Source: Sphingomonas kyeonggiensis (lineage in GTDB: Bacteria > Pseudomonadota > Alphaproteobacteria > Sphingomonadales > Sphingomonadaceae). From it: DNA of 64,000 bases. A program made the translations under genes and the position numbers. The stretch spans positions 806,001 to 870,000 of the forward strand of contig NZ_JACHLN010000002.1 in the NCBI RefSeq assembly GCF_014204495.1, written 5' to 3'. Positions 38,501-47,001 of this stretch are shown here, in pieces (the first letter of the stretch is position 1; each line of letters starts with the position of its first letter). Below the pieces are notes generated by a model that was not told where the DNA came from, made no database searches, and saw nothing but the letters and a program-made list of their open reading frames with translations.

Positions 38501-39539
38501 GGTCGTCTCCGGCGGTTATGATCCGTCGGCGCTCAGCGCGCTCTACAGCCTCGCCCCCGCGGCGATCCCCGCCGCGCTCGACCAACTCTCCGGCGAGATC
38601 TACGCCGATGCGACGCGCGCCGCGCTCGAGGACGAGCGGGTGGTGCGCGAGGCGGTGCTCGGGCGGCTCGGCGAAGCCGCCGATACTGGGCTCGCCGGCA
38701 CGGGCAGCTGGGGCCAGGTGATCGGCAGCTGGGGTGGTGTCGACAGCGACGGCAATGCCGCCGGCTATGACGTGGATCGCACCGGCATGATGATGGGCAT
38801 CGACAATGGCGCGGAGACCGACACCGGATCGTGGCGCGCCGGCGTGATGGGCCATTATACCCGCATCACCCTGCCCGCCGACGCGCGCGGCAGCCGCGCG
38901 ACGATCGATCGCACCGGCGGCGGTGTCTATGCCGGCGTCGCGGTGAACAACTGGCGGATCCGCGCCGGCGCCTCGCTGTCGCTGCTCGACATGAAGGCGC
39001 GGCGCGCGATCGCCGTGCCCGGCCTGACCACCAGCGAGCGCGGCAAGGCGCGCGGCGTGATGCTGCAGAGCTTCGCCGAGATCAGCTACCGCATCGATGC
39101 CGGCGGGAAGGCGTTCGTCGAGCCCTATCTGGCGGGCAGCGCGACGCGGGTGACCTTCGGGCAGTTCGCCGAAAGCAGCGGCCCGGTGGCGCTGCTGGTC
39201 CATGACCAGAAGAGCGTGCTCGGCATCGGCGAGCTGGGCCTGCGCGGCGAGACCGCGCTGGTGGGTGGCGACAAGGGCAGCGTGCGACTGGGCGGCAATA
39301 TCGGCCTGCGCACCGCATTCGGCGACCGCGCGCCCGATCCGGCGATCGCGCTGGCGGCGGCACCCAGCCTGGCGTTCAACATCCGCTCGGCGGAGATCGA
39401 TCGCTTCTCCGCGGTGGCGAACCTGAACCTGACCGTCGATGTCAACGACAAGCTCAGCCTGCGGCTCGGCTATAGCGGCGTGCAGGGAGCGGGCGTGCAT
39501 GAGCATGGCGGCCGCGCCACGCTGAGCCTCAGGTTCTGA
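29523..39539 (+). CDS. Second giant autotransporter, Gly-rich N-terminus
   Basis: About 3338 residues. ATG 29523 follows AGGGGGA; an in-frame GTG at 29490 lacks a site. An extended signal region contains KSHKGVRPGRYRSATALAGG then a hydrophobic run ending AMAQDTR. Residues about 50-290 are extremely Gly-rich. The passenger then consists of PATR beta-strand repeats, two copies of a module with NIGGQVNI and IQYWDG, and two stretches of short NxGT repeats (about 34800-35150 and 37060-37330). The last ~280 residues (GSWGQVIGSWGGVDSDG onward) form the barrel, ending LSLRF. It is related in plan, but not closely in sequence, to the autotransporter at 3663-14555. An adhesive or aggregation role is inferred. 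Confidence 0.93.
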   Translation: MASSIESSGILSIAGRKSHKGVRPGRYRSATALAGGLAATILLAVPAMAQDTRGGGGGQGNSAPGPIGGTSSSTGAGGAGAGTSESYEGAAGGGAGVTGGNGGNASDGGLGGAGGATAGAAGGDGVGGGIGSRASGGGGGAHGAYLSGAPGSAVSGGKGGAGGTSSDGDGGGGGAGGYGAVATGTGTIFFNYAITGGNGGDGGGGYFYGGSGGDGGYGLVFTGTGATASISGAITGGNGGVRGGFSAAGCCAVGQNGAGGIGLVGSDVAIVLHATISGGLNGNGVTRALAMRLGGVNQIALASGWGLVGGIEIAGTSLEFVQGNNQTLSNDISGVGKLIKSSIGNLTLSGNNSYAGGTEIRGGTLTMGNGGTTGVLGSGLVSISSGAELAFNRSDNITVAHQITGDGQLRKLGTNTLTLGNSGNNYTGGTIVDAGTLALNNATAAGTGTIWLRDGTTLRNLVTSGTPYYANAIRIDAGESATINGNTSAGAAFNGAVTGGGDLTISGLVALLNTNSYGATTIDSNSQLRVGVTTSGTLGSGNVTNNGLLVFGRSDTVTVSNEISGSGDVRKTNGGTAILTGDNSYLGTTTITSGTLQVGDGGTTGSLGSGNVSNSGNLVFNRADDITVANAIGGTGTLTKLGAGMLTLSGNSNYLGNTTISAGTLLLGSANAFGNGSILLDGGTLDVGDIAFNLARLGSGNGTIAASGTGSLNVGAGQTVTFGSTGNSIDSDVMLTIDPSGTLTLLGNNALTGGITLAGRLVIGESGAAGGAGNTIFTAGSVISYADGVDNGTAIGLGSDTTQFEVLGADVATQSGAIYEDLQSRGFEKIGAGTLILTAANSYTGTTLVSAGTLGLGDDFAAGTGSIELASGTTLLNAGSCGCGLALANAINVITTATIDSGGGQTYLDGPLTGGGIRFADSSGGGTITLTADNSYGDTVVGTLATLVVGEGGTTGTLGTGSITVEDLAMLAFDRSDTVTLAAEVSGDGLIGQFGSGTLILTGNNSNAGGTVILNPDGILQVGDGGTSGALGAGTVFNMGQLVFNRSDDITVAQEIAGDGRITKLGANTLTLSGDNLNGSYGPFAGTVSVQGGTLAITQFALGASELLEIDNGAQVKLLEDSYAGSMAILSGGGTIDTGAYTLEAFGGVDFQGELTKTGSGTLLLVDFPEEGTGSGGINVIAGTLGLGSDFAAGTGTIKLADGTTLLSCGCGLLTVGNAIQVAPGGTATISGDGGDIDLTGAISGGDVSFSAGSSPGAASTFTLTNANSYGATRIGANVELVLAGGTLGTGDLVFDAAPSDPGSPAKVRFENSSDYGFGGRIVGSGIVDIDPDAAAKVTLTGSNSAAENFTGTLNLLQGTLVLNGAIGDMVGNSATLSIAGGTLGGSGSFHGSVDIDNAALNPGNSPGTLAIAGNLTLGAGTILNFELGAPGTVGGASNDLVTVGGNLRLDGTLNVAAWGAGYGPGYYRLFNYGGNLDDQGLDIGTIAGGLAPQLLTNIGGQVNIRLGGAQAIQYWDGADMGSTTGVAGGTGDWKGANTNWTGPTGFAINDAWQGQVGVFGGAAGGTVTVFGTPSFEELRFVTDGYVLRPSDASARLNTTGGFSIIDVASGVTADIGVVIQGNAGLDKTGTGTLILSAANSYEGATDVAAGTLRLGANNAIAQQSALNVQSGATLDLAGFDTKSGSIAGAGAILLGGGQLETGYDNSSTIFSGTMTGADGSESTLIKNGIGTLTVSGTVALGNGGGALKSFTQINAGTLQITGTGNFGVDQVQNLATVENSGMINAHATLQNFGTVTNGAVGTINGTTQNFGTVDNYGTMGPLISLGGTATNYATGTINGAVQNFASFTSAGIINGDLSNFGTMQLEGQLNGALLNLGTGASATLTAAVTGITRYEGGTSATFDLAGIDTQVGGLAGTGEIDLGSGRLTVDGGNGNWSFEGAINGSGGLTKTGTGTLTLGGASNYGGTTSISGGTLSLSGTIGSGAISNNATLDLSGATDRVFANSITGTGKLTKNDSGVVTLTGASAYGGGTQVLGGTIGFNNGQSLGGGGVELSDGTALRNVQAGAVTLANSIAIVSGTATLEGVGGSSTVLGGPITGGNVSFGVSGAGSASFTLTGTNSHAGTQIGAGATVNLASGTLGTGNLVLADSSATINFTNGANYSYAGVISGNGHIGVNTAGGASVTLSGSNAAGSDFTGTVSVDAGKLVLNGDFGDVTGNTASLTLNGGTLGGGGTFHGDMTLGAASLNPGNSPGTLSIAGNLTLGAGTILNFELGEAGTVGGANNDLVNVGGNLTLDGTLNVAALTGFGEGYYRLFNYGGTLTDNGLLFGALPGGYSSTLLTNIGGQVNILFASSPQAIQYWDGSDLTGSSAASGGNGGAGVWSSTSTNWTAPTGYGVNDSWHGQVAVFGGTAGGAVTVQGSQVFQELRFTTGGYTISGATAAAGLATTGGFSVIDVATGIGATINATISGTGGLTKTGTGTLSLGGANSYAGVTTVSAGTLMLTAGGSLAGAVQNNATFNNAGTVAGAVTNTGTLTNTGTLSGAVQNNTTFSNSGTVAGLVTNAGTLTSTGTLAGGLLNNGTATLTGTIGTGIVNNGTISLSGTTSIAALQQAAAGSFNLAGFGTSVGTLTGSGAITLGSGTLSIGAGNGNSSFAGTIAGAGSLAKTGTGTLVLTGAATQTGGTTISGGTLQIGNGGTTGSLAGAITNNGVLAISRSDAVTLANVMSGTGGFVQAGSGTTTLTGANSYSGGTLVSAGRLRGDVASLQGAIRIDGALEFAQTGAGTYAGSLSGAGLFEKTGTGTLTLTGNSATFSGASNVLAGTLAVNGLLTRSLVTVSSGATLVGTGTVGGITVQSGGTLAPGNGVGTLNVAGNVLFQAGSLFAAEVQASGADKVQATGTAQLGGTLQVLNLGGSYAINSTYVLLHADAGVSGTFAVTNLASFGLAYRPKIIYTANEVQLFLAANQLSAVLGTGVALTYNQASAISRLDAAVVSGGYDPSALSALYSLAPAAIPAALDQLSGEIYADATRAALEDERVVREAVLGRLGEAADTGLAGTGSWGQVIGSWGGVDSDGNAAGYDVDRTGMMMGIDNGAETDTGSWRAGVMGHYTRITLPADARGSRATIDRTGGGVYAGVAVNNWRIRAGASLSLLDMKARRAIAVPGLTTSERGKARGVMLQSFAEISYRIDAGGKAFVEPYLAGSATRVTFGQFAESSGPVALLVHDQKSVLGIGELGLRGETALVGGDKGSVRLGGNIGLRTAFGDRAPDPAIALAAAPSLAFNIRSAEIDRFSAVANLNLTVDVNDKLSLRLGYSGVQGAGVHEHGGRATLSLRF
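33665..34430 (+). repeat. Autotransporter-2 passenger module, copy 1
   Basis: Approximate limits. Ordered motifs GTLGGSGSFHG, GNSPGTLAIAGNLTLGAG, VGGASNDLVTVGGNLRLDGT, YRLFNYGG, NIGGQVNI, IQYWDGADM and DKTGTGTL. Copy 2 at 36203 has the same order. Confidence 0.8.
36203..36975 (+). repeat. Autotransporter-2 passenger module, copy 2
   Basis: Approximate limits. Contains GTLGGGGTFHG, GNSPGTLSIAGNLTLGAG, VGGANNDLVNVGGNLTLDGT, YRLFNYGGTLTDNGL, NIGGQVNI, IQYWDGSDL and TKTGTGTL. Confidence 0.8.
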
Positions 39540-39551
39540 GGCTTGCCGGTT

Positions 39552-39584
39552 GGCGCCGGCGCGGGACGGTCCCGCACCGGCGCC
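39552..39584. terminator. Strong hairpin between convergent genes
   Basis: GGCGCCGG-C-GCGGGA / TCCCGC-A-CCGGCGCC: 8 and 6 bp stems separated by one mismatch, loop CGG. It fills nearly the whole 52-base gap between the autotransporter and the convergent membrane-protein gene, so it can stop transcription from both sides. There is no T-run. Confidence 0.6.
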
Positions 39585-39591
39585 GAACGGG

Positions 39592-40374
39592 TCAGGCGAA
39601 GATCGCCTCGAGATCGGAAGGCGCAATGCCTTCCTTGAGCTGGCGCAGCTCGACATAGACGCTGGCCTGCACCGCCACCATCAGCATGCTGTAGAGCGCA
39701 TTCACCGCGCCTCCGACCAGGGCGACCAGGAAGAGGTTGCCCGTCGCGGTCATCGCGGCGTTGAGGAAGCTCACCGGGATGCTGAGCACCCAGATCAGGA
39801 CGAGGACGATCAGCATCGTCAGGAAGATCCGCCAGCGCGACCCGCTGGTCAGCGCGGCGCTGCGGCTGAATGCCTCCAAGACGCCGATCTTCTCCTGGAC
39901 ATAGGCCGGGGTGACGACGCTCCAGACCAGCCAGAGGATGATGCCGGGGACGATCAGCAGCGCGAAGCCGACGATCAGGCCGATGCCCATGAGGATGCCA
40001 ATGCCGATCATCGGCAGGATCAGGCTGATGCCCACCGCCAGGCACGGGCCGAACTGCGGGGTTTCCCCCGACAGGCTCATCACCGTCGCGCGGGTGAGCG
40101 AGGCCTGGAGGATGGCATTGGCCACGACGCCGACCAGCATGGCGACCAGGATGGGTGTCCAATAGGCGGACGTGAAGAAATAGGAGCCATCGACCAGATT
40201 GGCGTTCAGGCCGATATTGGTCGCCTGCCAGAAGCCCAGCAGGAATTGCGGAATGCCGGCCAGCACGAGCGCGAGCCCGCAGAACAGCACGATATTCGAT
40301 CCGATCGTCTCGAACGCGCGCGATATGACCGCGCCAATCTCGAAACGCGCTTCACCAAATTCAGAGTCAGCCAT
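39592..40374 (-). CDS. Integral membrane protein, unknown function
   Basis: 260 residues from ATG 40374, preceded by AGAGGGGAAC; an in-frame ATG at 40389 lies before this site and was rejected. A short acidic cytoplasmic N-terminus (FEIGAVISRAFETIGSN) is followed by about six hydrophobic segments. The segment LIVPGIILWLVWSVVTPAYV, with downstream EAFSRSAALTSGSRWR, resembles YciC/DUF975-type or glycerophosphodiesterase-associated membrane domains. The Pro-Gly-Ile core with a following amphipathic helix is typical of those families. No catalytic residues are visible. It is transcribed divergently from the MoxR operon. Confidence 0.75.
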   Translation of the reverse strand: MADSEFGEARFEIGAVISRAFETIGSNIVLFCGLALVLAGIPQFLLGFWQATNIGLNANLVDGSYFFTSAYWTPILVAMLVGVVANAILQASLTRATVMSLSGETPQFGPCLAVGISLILPMIGIGILMGIGLIVGFALLIVPGIILWLVWSVVTPAYVQEKIGVLEAFSRSAALTSGSRWRIFLTMLIVLVLIWVLSIPVSFLNAAMTATGNLFLVALVGGAVNALYSMLMVAVQASVYVELRQLKEGIAPSDLEAIFA

Positions 40375-40503
40375 GTTCCCCTCTTTCATCGAAGTCCTTC
40401 GACGCCGGAGAAAAGCTGACCAAAAACGGTTCTAAAGTCCAGTGTCGGCGGGCTTTCCTGCGACACAGGCTTCCGGTAGCACTACGAGTGTGGGGGATTC
40501 GGC

Positions 40504-41121
40504 GTGAGCGTACAGGGACCGGCTGCACAGTCCGTCGCCAGGGCGCATGAGGCGCTGCGGGCGCGATCCGATATCCAGTTCGAGATGGCGACGGCCAAGC
40601 CGCCCGAGATTCCGCCCTGGATGCGCTGGCTGGGGCGGCAGCTGGCCGAGGTTTCGCCCTATCTGGGCTGGATCCTGCTGGGCGTGCTGCTGCTCGTCCT
40701 CGCGATCTTCCTGTTCATGCTGTTCACCACCTTCGTGCGCGGCCGCGCCTCGCGCGATGCCCAGGCCGAGACGGCGCAGGACGCCGCGGGCTGGCGCCCG
40801 ACCGAGACGGCGGCCCGCGCGCTGCTGGCCGAGGCCGAGGCGCTGGCCGGGCGCGGCGACTATGCGGAAGCCGTCCACCTGCTGCTCCAGCGCAGCCTGG
40901 AGGATATCCAGCGCCACCGCCCGCGGCTGCTCCGCCCTGCCCTCACCAGCCGCGAGATCGCCGGATCGGACTGGATGCCCGACATCGTCCGCCGGGCCTT
41001 CGCCGCGATGGCGGCGCCGGTCGAGCGCAGCCTGTTCGGCGGCCGCAGTCTGGTGCGCAGCGACTGGGAAGAGGCGCGCGCCGCCTATGGCGAATTCGCG
41101 CTGCCAAAGGCCTGGAAATGA
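40504..41121 (+). CDS. DUF4129 domain protein, first gene of MoxR operon
   Basis: 205 residues; GTG start at 40504 with GGGGGA eight bases upstream. One central transmembrane segment (about 53-78, GWILLGVLLLVLAIFLFMLF) separates a short N-terminus from a cytoplasmic DUF4129 domain with ALLAEAEALAGRGDYAEAVH, LLQRSLEDIQRHRP and ALTSREI. DUF4129 proteins occur with transglutaminase-like or MoxR/DUF58 clusters. This gene overlaps the next by four bases and opens a six-gene unit in which every junction overlaps. Biochemical role unknown. Confidence 0.82.
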   Translation: MSVQGPAAQSVARAHEALRARSDIQFEMATAKPPEIPPWMRWLGRQLAEVSPYLGWILLGVLLLVLAIFLFMLFTTFVRGRASRDAQAETAQDAAGWRPTETAARALLAEAEALAGRGDYAEAVHLLLQRSLEDIQRHRPRLLRPALTSREIAGSDWMPDIVRRAFAAMAAPVERSLFGGRSLVRSDWEEARAAYGEFALPKAWK

Positions 41122-42252
41122 GCGCGGACACCACCGCCTCGCCCTTCACGATGCGCACCGTGCTGGTGCTGGTCGCGCTCGGCGTGGTCGGCTTCCTGTC
41201 GTTCCTGCTGATGACCGCCTATGGCGAGGACCTGCAGCCAAGCCAGCGCCCGGGCAACCACGCGCTCGCCACGTCGGCGATCGGCTTCTTCGGCGCGGCG
41301 GAACTGGTACGGCAGGTGCATGGATCGGCGCGCATGGTGCGGCGCGACGGAGCTCTCGATACCTCCGACACGCTGGTAATCACGCTGGAGCCGACCACCG
41401 ATCCGGAAACGGTCGAGAAGCTGATCAAGCGCCGCGCGAGCCAGCCGACGATCCTGGTCCTGCCGAAATGGCTGACCATGCCGCGGCGCGGCAAGCCCGC
41501 CTGGGTGACGTCCTTCGGCACGATCCCGACCCGGACGGTGGCACAGCAGATCGCCAAGGTGGCGGACGCCAGCATTTCGGAAACCCCGAACGACCTGCGC
41601 ACGATCAGCGGCACAGGGCTGGAGCCGGTGCTAGAGGACAGCAGCGGCAAGGCGCTGGTCGTCACCATGAAGGATCAGCCGACGCTGATCGTCGCGGATC
41701 CCGACCTGCTCGACAATCAGGGGCTGAAGACGCTCAAGGATGCGAAGCGCGCGATGGAAGTGCTCGACTGGTTCGATGACGGCCAGCGCGGCATCGCCTT
41801 CGACCTCACCCTGCACGGCTTCTCCAGCAATCCGAACCTGCTCAAGCTCGCCTTCGAGGCGCCGTTCCTGCCGCTGACCCTGTGCCTGCTGGTCGCCGCG
41901 CTGCTCGCCGGCTGGCACGCGCTGCTGCGCTTCGGCCCCGCCTTGCCCGAACTGCGCGGCGTCGCCTTCGGCAAGCGCGCGATCGCCGAGAACGGCGCGG
42001 CGCTGCTCCGCCTCGCCGGCCGCCGCCACCGCACGGGCGACCGCTATGCCGCGCTGATCCGCGACAGTGCCGCCGGCGCCACCGGCGCGCCGCCCAACCT
42101 GCCGCCCGAGGCGCTCGACCGCTATCTCGACCGGCTCGACAAGGACGGCGAACCCTTCACCGCCATGGCCGAACGGGCGAGCCATGCCCAGGACACGCGC
42201 GCGCTGCTCGATGCCGCCCGCGCCCTCTATCAATGGAAAAGGACCGTCACGC

Positions 42253-42263
<11 letters not shown>
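41118..42263 (+). CDS. DUF4350 domain membrane protein
   Basis: 381 residues; ATGA overlap with the DUF4129 gene. Transmembrane segments at about 13-33 ([16 protein letters not shown]) and about 253-275 ([16 protein letters not shown]) flank a large extracytoplasmic domain. The domain begins with [20 protein letters not shown] and includes [19 protein letters not shown], a fold like the GATase/DUF4350 domain. The C-terminal cytoplasmic tail has [23 protein letters not shown]4350 proteins sit beside MoxR and DUF58 in many bacteria. It is likely part of the membrane complex served by the MoxR ATPase; this is inference from operon conservation. Confidence 0.8.
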
Positions 42264-43205
<942 letters not shown>

Positions 43206-43209
<4 letters not shown>

Positions 43210-44498
43210 TCCGACCCAGCATCCGCTGCGTGCTGCTGATGGCCGCGGGGGCGCCGCTGGCGCTGCTCGTCGGCGTGTTCGCGCCGCAGTTCTGGTTTGC
43301 CGGGCTGGCCTGGGTGCCGATGATCCTCGCCTTCGCCGCGATCGACGCCGCACTGGCCCCGCGCGCGCCGGCGCTGAGGACGAGCTGCCCGGGCTCGATC
43401 GAGATCGGTGCGCCGCTGATCGTCGAGATCACCGTGGCGGACCGGCCCATCGACGGGCTGGAGCTCGCCGTGGCGACCGGCCCGAAGCTCGCACCGCGCG
43501 CCGAAGGTCGCATCCGCCTGGGCAAGCGCGAGAACCACGCGGCGATCGCCTTCCTCCCCGTGCGCCGCGGCACCGACAAGGTCGAGGCGCTGTGGAGCCG
43601 CTGGACCGGCCCGTTCGGCATGATCTGGCGCCAGCGTGTCGAGAAGCTCGACCGGACGGTGGTGATCACGCCCGATATCCGCCCGGTGCGCAACTCGGCG
43701 CACCTGCTGCTCCGCGACGCCCAGATGGGCGAGATGGCCCGCGTGGATCGCGGCGAGGGCAGCGAATTCGAGGCGCTGGCCGAATGGAAATCCGGCATGG
43801 AGCGCCGGACGATCGACTGGAACCACAGCGCCCGCCACCTCAAGCTGCTCGCGCGCGAGAACCGGATCGAGCGCAACAATCAGGTCGTCTTCGCGATCGA
43901 TACCGGCCGGGTGATGTGCGAGCCGATCGACGGGCTGCCCCGCGTCGACCGCGCGATCACCGCCGCATTGCTCGGTGCCTATGCCGCGCTCAAGCTCGGC
44001 GACCGGGTGGCGCTGTTCGGCTTCGACTCCCAACCACGCGTCGCCTCGGGCGCAGTCTCGGGCACCCGCGCCTTTCCGCTGATGCAGCGCCTCGCCGGGC
44101 AGCTCGACTACAGCAGTGTCGAGACCAACTACACGCTCGCCCTTGCCACCCTGGCCGGCGACCTGACCCGGCGTTCGCTGGTGGTGATCTTCACCGAGTT
44201 CACCGATCCCACCGGCGCCGAGCTGATGATCCGCGCCGCGACCAACCTGCTGCGCGGCCATCTCGTGCTGTTCGTGATCCTCGCCGATGACGAGCTGGAA
44301 GACCTGGCCGGCGCCGAGCCGGCAGCGATCGACGATGTCTCGCGTGCGGTGATCGCCGCTTCGATGCTGCGCGAACGCCGGATCGTCGCCGCGCGGCTGC
44401 GCCATGCCGGTATCCATGTGCTGGAGGCGAAGCACGACCAGGTCGGCGCCGCGCTGGTCCGCCAATATCTCGATTTCAAGCGGAGGAACCTGCTGTGA
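43206..44498 (+). CDS. DUF58 (VWA-like) protein
   Basis: 430 residues; TTG start overlapping the MoxR stop (TTGA), with GAGG upstream. The N-terminus has two hydrophobic segments ([20 protein letters not shown] and [18 protein letters not shown]). The DUF58 core includes [19 protein letters not shown] and [13 protein letters not shown] degenerate VWA fold starts at [11 protein letters not shown] (a MIDAS-like DTG instead of DxSxS). MoxR and DUF58 proteins form a conserved pair. The fold and operon make the assignment solid; substrate unknown. Confidence 0.93.
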
Positions 44499-45508
44499 GC
44501 AGCGCCGCATCGAGGCAGTTCGCCAGCGCACGCTTCCGCGAGGAGCGCACGGTCGACTGGCTGGAGCTGGAGCAGCGCATTCTGGAGATCGAGCGCGGCC
44601 GCGCCCGCACCTTGTCGGACGAGGATTTGCTCGAGCTGCCGGTGCTGTATCGCGCCGCGCTCTCCTCGCTTTCGGTGGCGCGCGAGACTTCGCTCGACGC
44701 CGATCTGGTCGCCTATCTGGAGGCGCTGTGCGCCCGCGCCTATTTCGTCCTCTACGGCGTCCAGCCGCCGCTCCGCCGGCGCATCGCGGCCTTCTTCCTC
44801 TCGGGCTGGCCGCTGGCGATGCGGTCGATCGCGCGCGAGACGCTGATCGCGGTGCTGATGATGGCCCTGGGCGCGGTCGCCGCCTATTGCCTCGTCGCCA
44901 GCGATCCGAGCTGGTACCATTCGATCGTGCCCGAAGGGCTTGCCGGCGGCCGCGGCCCGCAATCGAGCGCGGCCGAGCTGCGCCAGGGCCTGTATGACGG
45001 CGGCGGCTCCGGCCTGCTCGGCGCCTTCGCCACCTATCTCTTCACGCACAACGCCCAGATCTCGCTGATGTGCTTCGCGCTCGGCTTCGCGTTCGGCGTG
45101 CCGACATTGCTGCTGCTCGTCTATAACGGCTGCATTCTCGGGGCATTCATGGCGGTGTTCGCGTCAAAGGGCCTTGCCCTGCCCCTCTCCGCCTGGCTGG
45201 CGATCCATGGCACCACCGAACTGTTCGCCATCGCCATCGCCGGTGCCGCCGGCATCCGCATCGGCATGGCCCTCGCCTTTCCCGGCAAGCTCTCGCGCAC
45301 CGCCGCCACTGCCAAGGCCGGCCGCACCGCCGCCTTCGCCATGATCGGCGTGGTGCTGATGCTCGCCGTCGCCGGCGTGCTCGAAGGCGTCGGGCGCCAG
45401 GTCATCACTTCGGACGTGATCCGCGTCGCGATCGGCGGCACGGCATTGCTCGGCTGGCTCGCCTATTTCTACCTGATCCCCGTACGCGGCGAGGCGCTGG
45501 ATGGCTGA
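44495..45508 (+). CDS. SpoIIM/DUF95-like integral membrane protein
   Basis: 337 residues; GTGA overlap with the DUF58 gene. The N-terminal soluble part (about 1-105) has REERTVDWLELEQRILEIE and the ARAYFVLYG segment typical of DUF95 proteins. Five to six transmembrane segments follow, including the glycine-rich FALGFAFGVPTLLLLVYNGC-type region and IHGTTELFAIAIAGAAGIRI. The HGxxE motif is the hallmark of the stage II sporulation protein M family, which also occurs in non-sporulating bacteria next to MoxR/DUF58. The role in this organism cannot be sporulation. Confidence 0.9.
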   Translation: MSSAASRQFASARFREERTVDWLELEQRILEIERGRARTLSDEDLLELPVLYRAALSSLSVARETSLDADLVAYLEALCARAYFVLYGVQPPLRRRIAAFFLSGWPLAMRSIARETLIAVLMMALGAVAAYCLVASDPSWYHSIVPEGLAGGRGPQSSAAELRQGLYDGGGSGLLGAFATYLFTHNAQISLMCFALGFAFGVPTLLLLVYNGCILGAFMAVFASKGLALPLSAWLAIHGTTELFAIAIAGAAGIRIGMALAFPGKLSRTAATAKAGRTAAFAMIGVVLMLAVAGVLEGVGRQVITSDVIRVAIGGTALLGWLAYFYLIPVRGEALDG

Positions 45509-46385
45509 GGTTCGCACGGCGTCCGGCAAGGGGCACGACCAGGACAGGAATCGCCGCACCTTCGTCACGCCCGAAGGGGTGGACCTGAAGCTCGACATCG
45601 CCACGGTGGGCGAGCGCATCGGCGCGTTCATGATGGACCTGGTGCTGATCGTGCTGACGCTGGTGCTGTTCACCATCGCGCTGCTGTTCATCCTTGCCGG
45701 CACCGGCGCCGTGCTTGCCCAGGCGCTGATCATGGTCTGGCTGCTCGGCTTCTTCGCGCTCCGGAACGGCTATTTCGCAGCGTTCGAGCTCGGCCCGCGC
45801 GCCGCTACCCCGGGCAAGCGGCTGATGAAGATGCGGGTGGTGTCGCGCGACGGCGCGCGGCTGCGCGGGCACCAGATCGTCGCCCGCAACGCGATGCGCG
45901 AGCTGGAGCTGTTCCTGCCACTCTCCTTCCTCGGCTATCAGAGCGCGCAGGGCATGGCGAGCTTCGCCACCGGCCTGTTCGGGCTGCTCTGGACCGGCAT
46001 CTTCGCCTTCTTCCCCTTCTTCAACCGCGACCGGCTGCGCGTGGGCGACCTGATCGCCGGCACCTGGGTGGTCCGCATGCCACGCCGGACGCTGAGCAAC
46101 AGCGTCGCAGCGCGCGTCGTGTCCGAGGAGGCGCGCTACAGCTTCAGCGACGCCCAGCTCAGCGTCTATGGCGAGTTCGAGCTGCAGAAGCTGGAGGAAG
46201 TGCTGCGGCGGAACGACGAATATTCGATGATCGTCGTCGCCCGCACGATCCGCGAGCGGCTGGGCATGGAAGATGATGGCGGCGGCGACCACGCCTTCCT
46301 CGAGGCCTATTACACCGCGCTGTGCCAGCGGCTGGAACGCGGCATGCTGTTCGGCAAGCGCAAGAAGGACAAGTATCAGCGCTAG
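45501..46385 (+). CDS. RDD family membrane protein, last gene of MoxR operon
   Basis: 294 residues; overlaps the SpoIIM-like gene by eight bases. RDD signatures are VGERIGAFMMDLVLI (Arg and first Asp) and ATPGKRLMKMRVVSRDGARL. About four hydrophobic segments span residues 35-170, and the remaining C-terminal ~115 residues are soluble and charged (YSFSDAQLSVYGEFELQKLE). The protein thus combines an RDD membrane part with an extra cytoplasmic tail. RDD proteins are common partners in DUF58/MoxR clusters; some are linked to ion homeostasis, but no such function is shown here. Confidence 0.88.
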   Translation: MAEVRTASGKGHDQDRNRRTFVTPEGVDLKLDIATVGERIGAFMMDLVLIVLTLVLFTIALLFILAGTGAVLAQALIMVWLLGFFALRNGYFAAFELGPRAATPGKRLMKMRVVSRDGARLRGHQIVARNAMRELELFLPLSFLGYQSAQGMASFATGLFGLLWTGIFAFFPFFNRDRLRVGDLIAGTWVVRMPRRTLSNSVAARVVSEEARYSFSDAQLSVYGEFELQKLEEVLRRNDEYSMIVVARTIRERLGMEDDGGGDHAFLEAYYTALCQRLERGMLFGKRKKDKYQR

Positions 46386-46406
46386 GTGGGGAGCGCCCTT
46401 ACCTCC

Positions 46407-46495
46407 GTCATGCTGAACTTGTTTCAGCATCCAAACCTCCCCAACCGAAGCCGTCGCCAGTGGAGGGTTGGACCCTGAAACAAGTTCAGGGTGAC
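46407..46495. repeat. Paired inverted repeat (CTGAACTTGTTTCAG)
   Basis: CTGAACTTGTTTCAG at 46413-46427 and its exact complement at 46475-46489, between convergent genes. Each 26-base copy also folds alone: the flanking pair is TG/CA in the first copy and CC/GG in the second, so the stem is preserved by compensatory change. It may double as terminator for both neighbours. Confidence 0.8.
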
Positions 46496-46514
46496 GAGCA
46501 TTTGGGTGACTACA

Positions 46515-46934
46515 TCAAACCGCGAACAGCTGCCCCAGATCCCGGAACGCCTTGAACTCCAGCGCATTGCCGGCGGGATCGAAGAAGAACATTGTCGCCT
46601 GCTCGCCCGGCTTGCCGACGAAGCGGACATGCGGCTCGATCACGAACTCGGTCCCCGCCGCGCGCAGCCGCTCTGCCAGCGCCTCCCATTCCGCCCAGCC
46701 GAGCACCAGCCCGAAATGCGGCACCGGCACGGCATCGCCGTCCACCGCGTTCCGCGCCCTCACCCCGGCTCCTTCAGCCTTGTGGACGACGAGCTGGTGA
46801 CCGCGGAAATCGAAGTCGATCCAGTGGCCCGGGTCCTCGCGCCCCTGCGGGCAACCGAGCGTGCCGCCATAGAAGGCGCGCGCCGCCTCGATATCGTTGA
46901 CGGGAATGGCAAGGTGGAAGAGCGGTGCGGTCAT
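46515..46934 (-). CDS. VOC-fold (glyoxalase-like) protein
   Basis: 139 residues. One VOC unit pair: [20 protein letters not shown] at the N-terminus, [20 protein letters not shown] in the middle and [16 protein letters not shown] near the end. The potential metal ligands H7, H73 (VPHFG) and E126 (ALEFK) are in the usual places, so a metal-dependent lyase, isomerase or dioxygenase activity is plausible. Substrate cannot be predicted. The ribosome site is weak, and the gene is divergent from the purine permease gene 67 bases away. Confidence 0.88.
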   Translation of the reverse strand: MTAPLFHLAIPVNDIEAARAFYGGTLGCPQGREDPGHWIDFDFRGHQLVVHKAEGAGVRARNAVDGDAVPVPHFGLVLGWAEWEALAERLRAAGTEFVIEPHVRFVGKPGEQATMFFFDPAGNALEFKAFRDLGQLFAV

Positions 46935-47001
46935 GTGCGCCAGCCTAGGCCGATGCGCGCGCCCGCGCTATGCTCGTCTCCGGGCTATTGGGGGACGGAA
47001 A

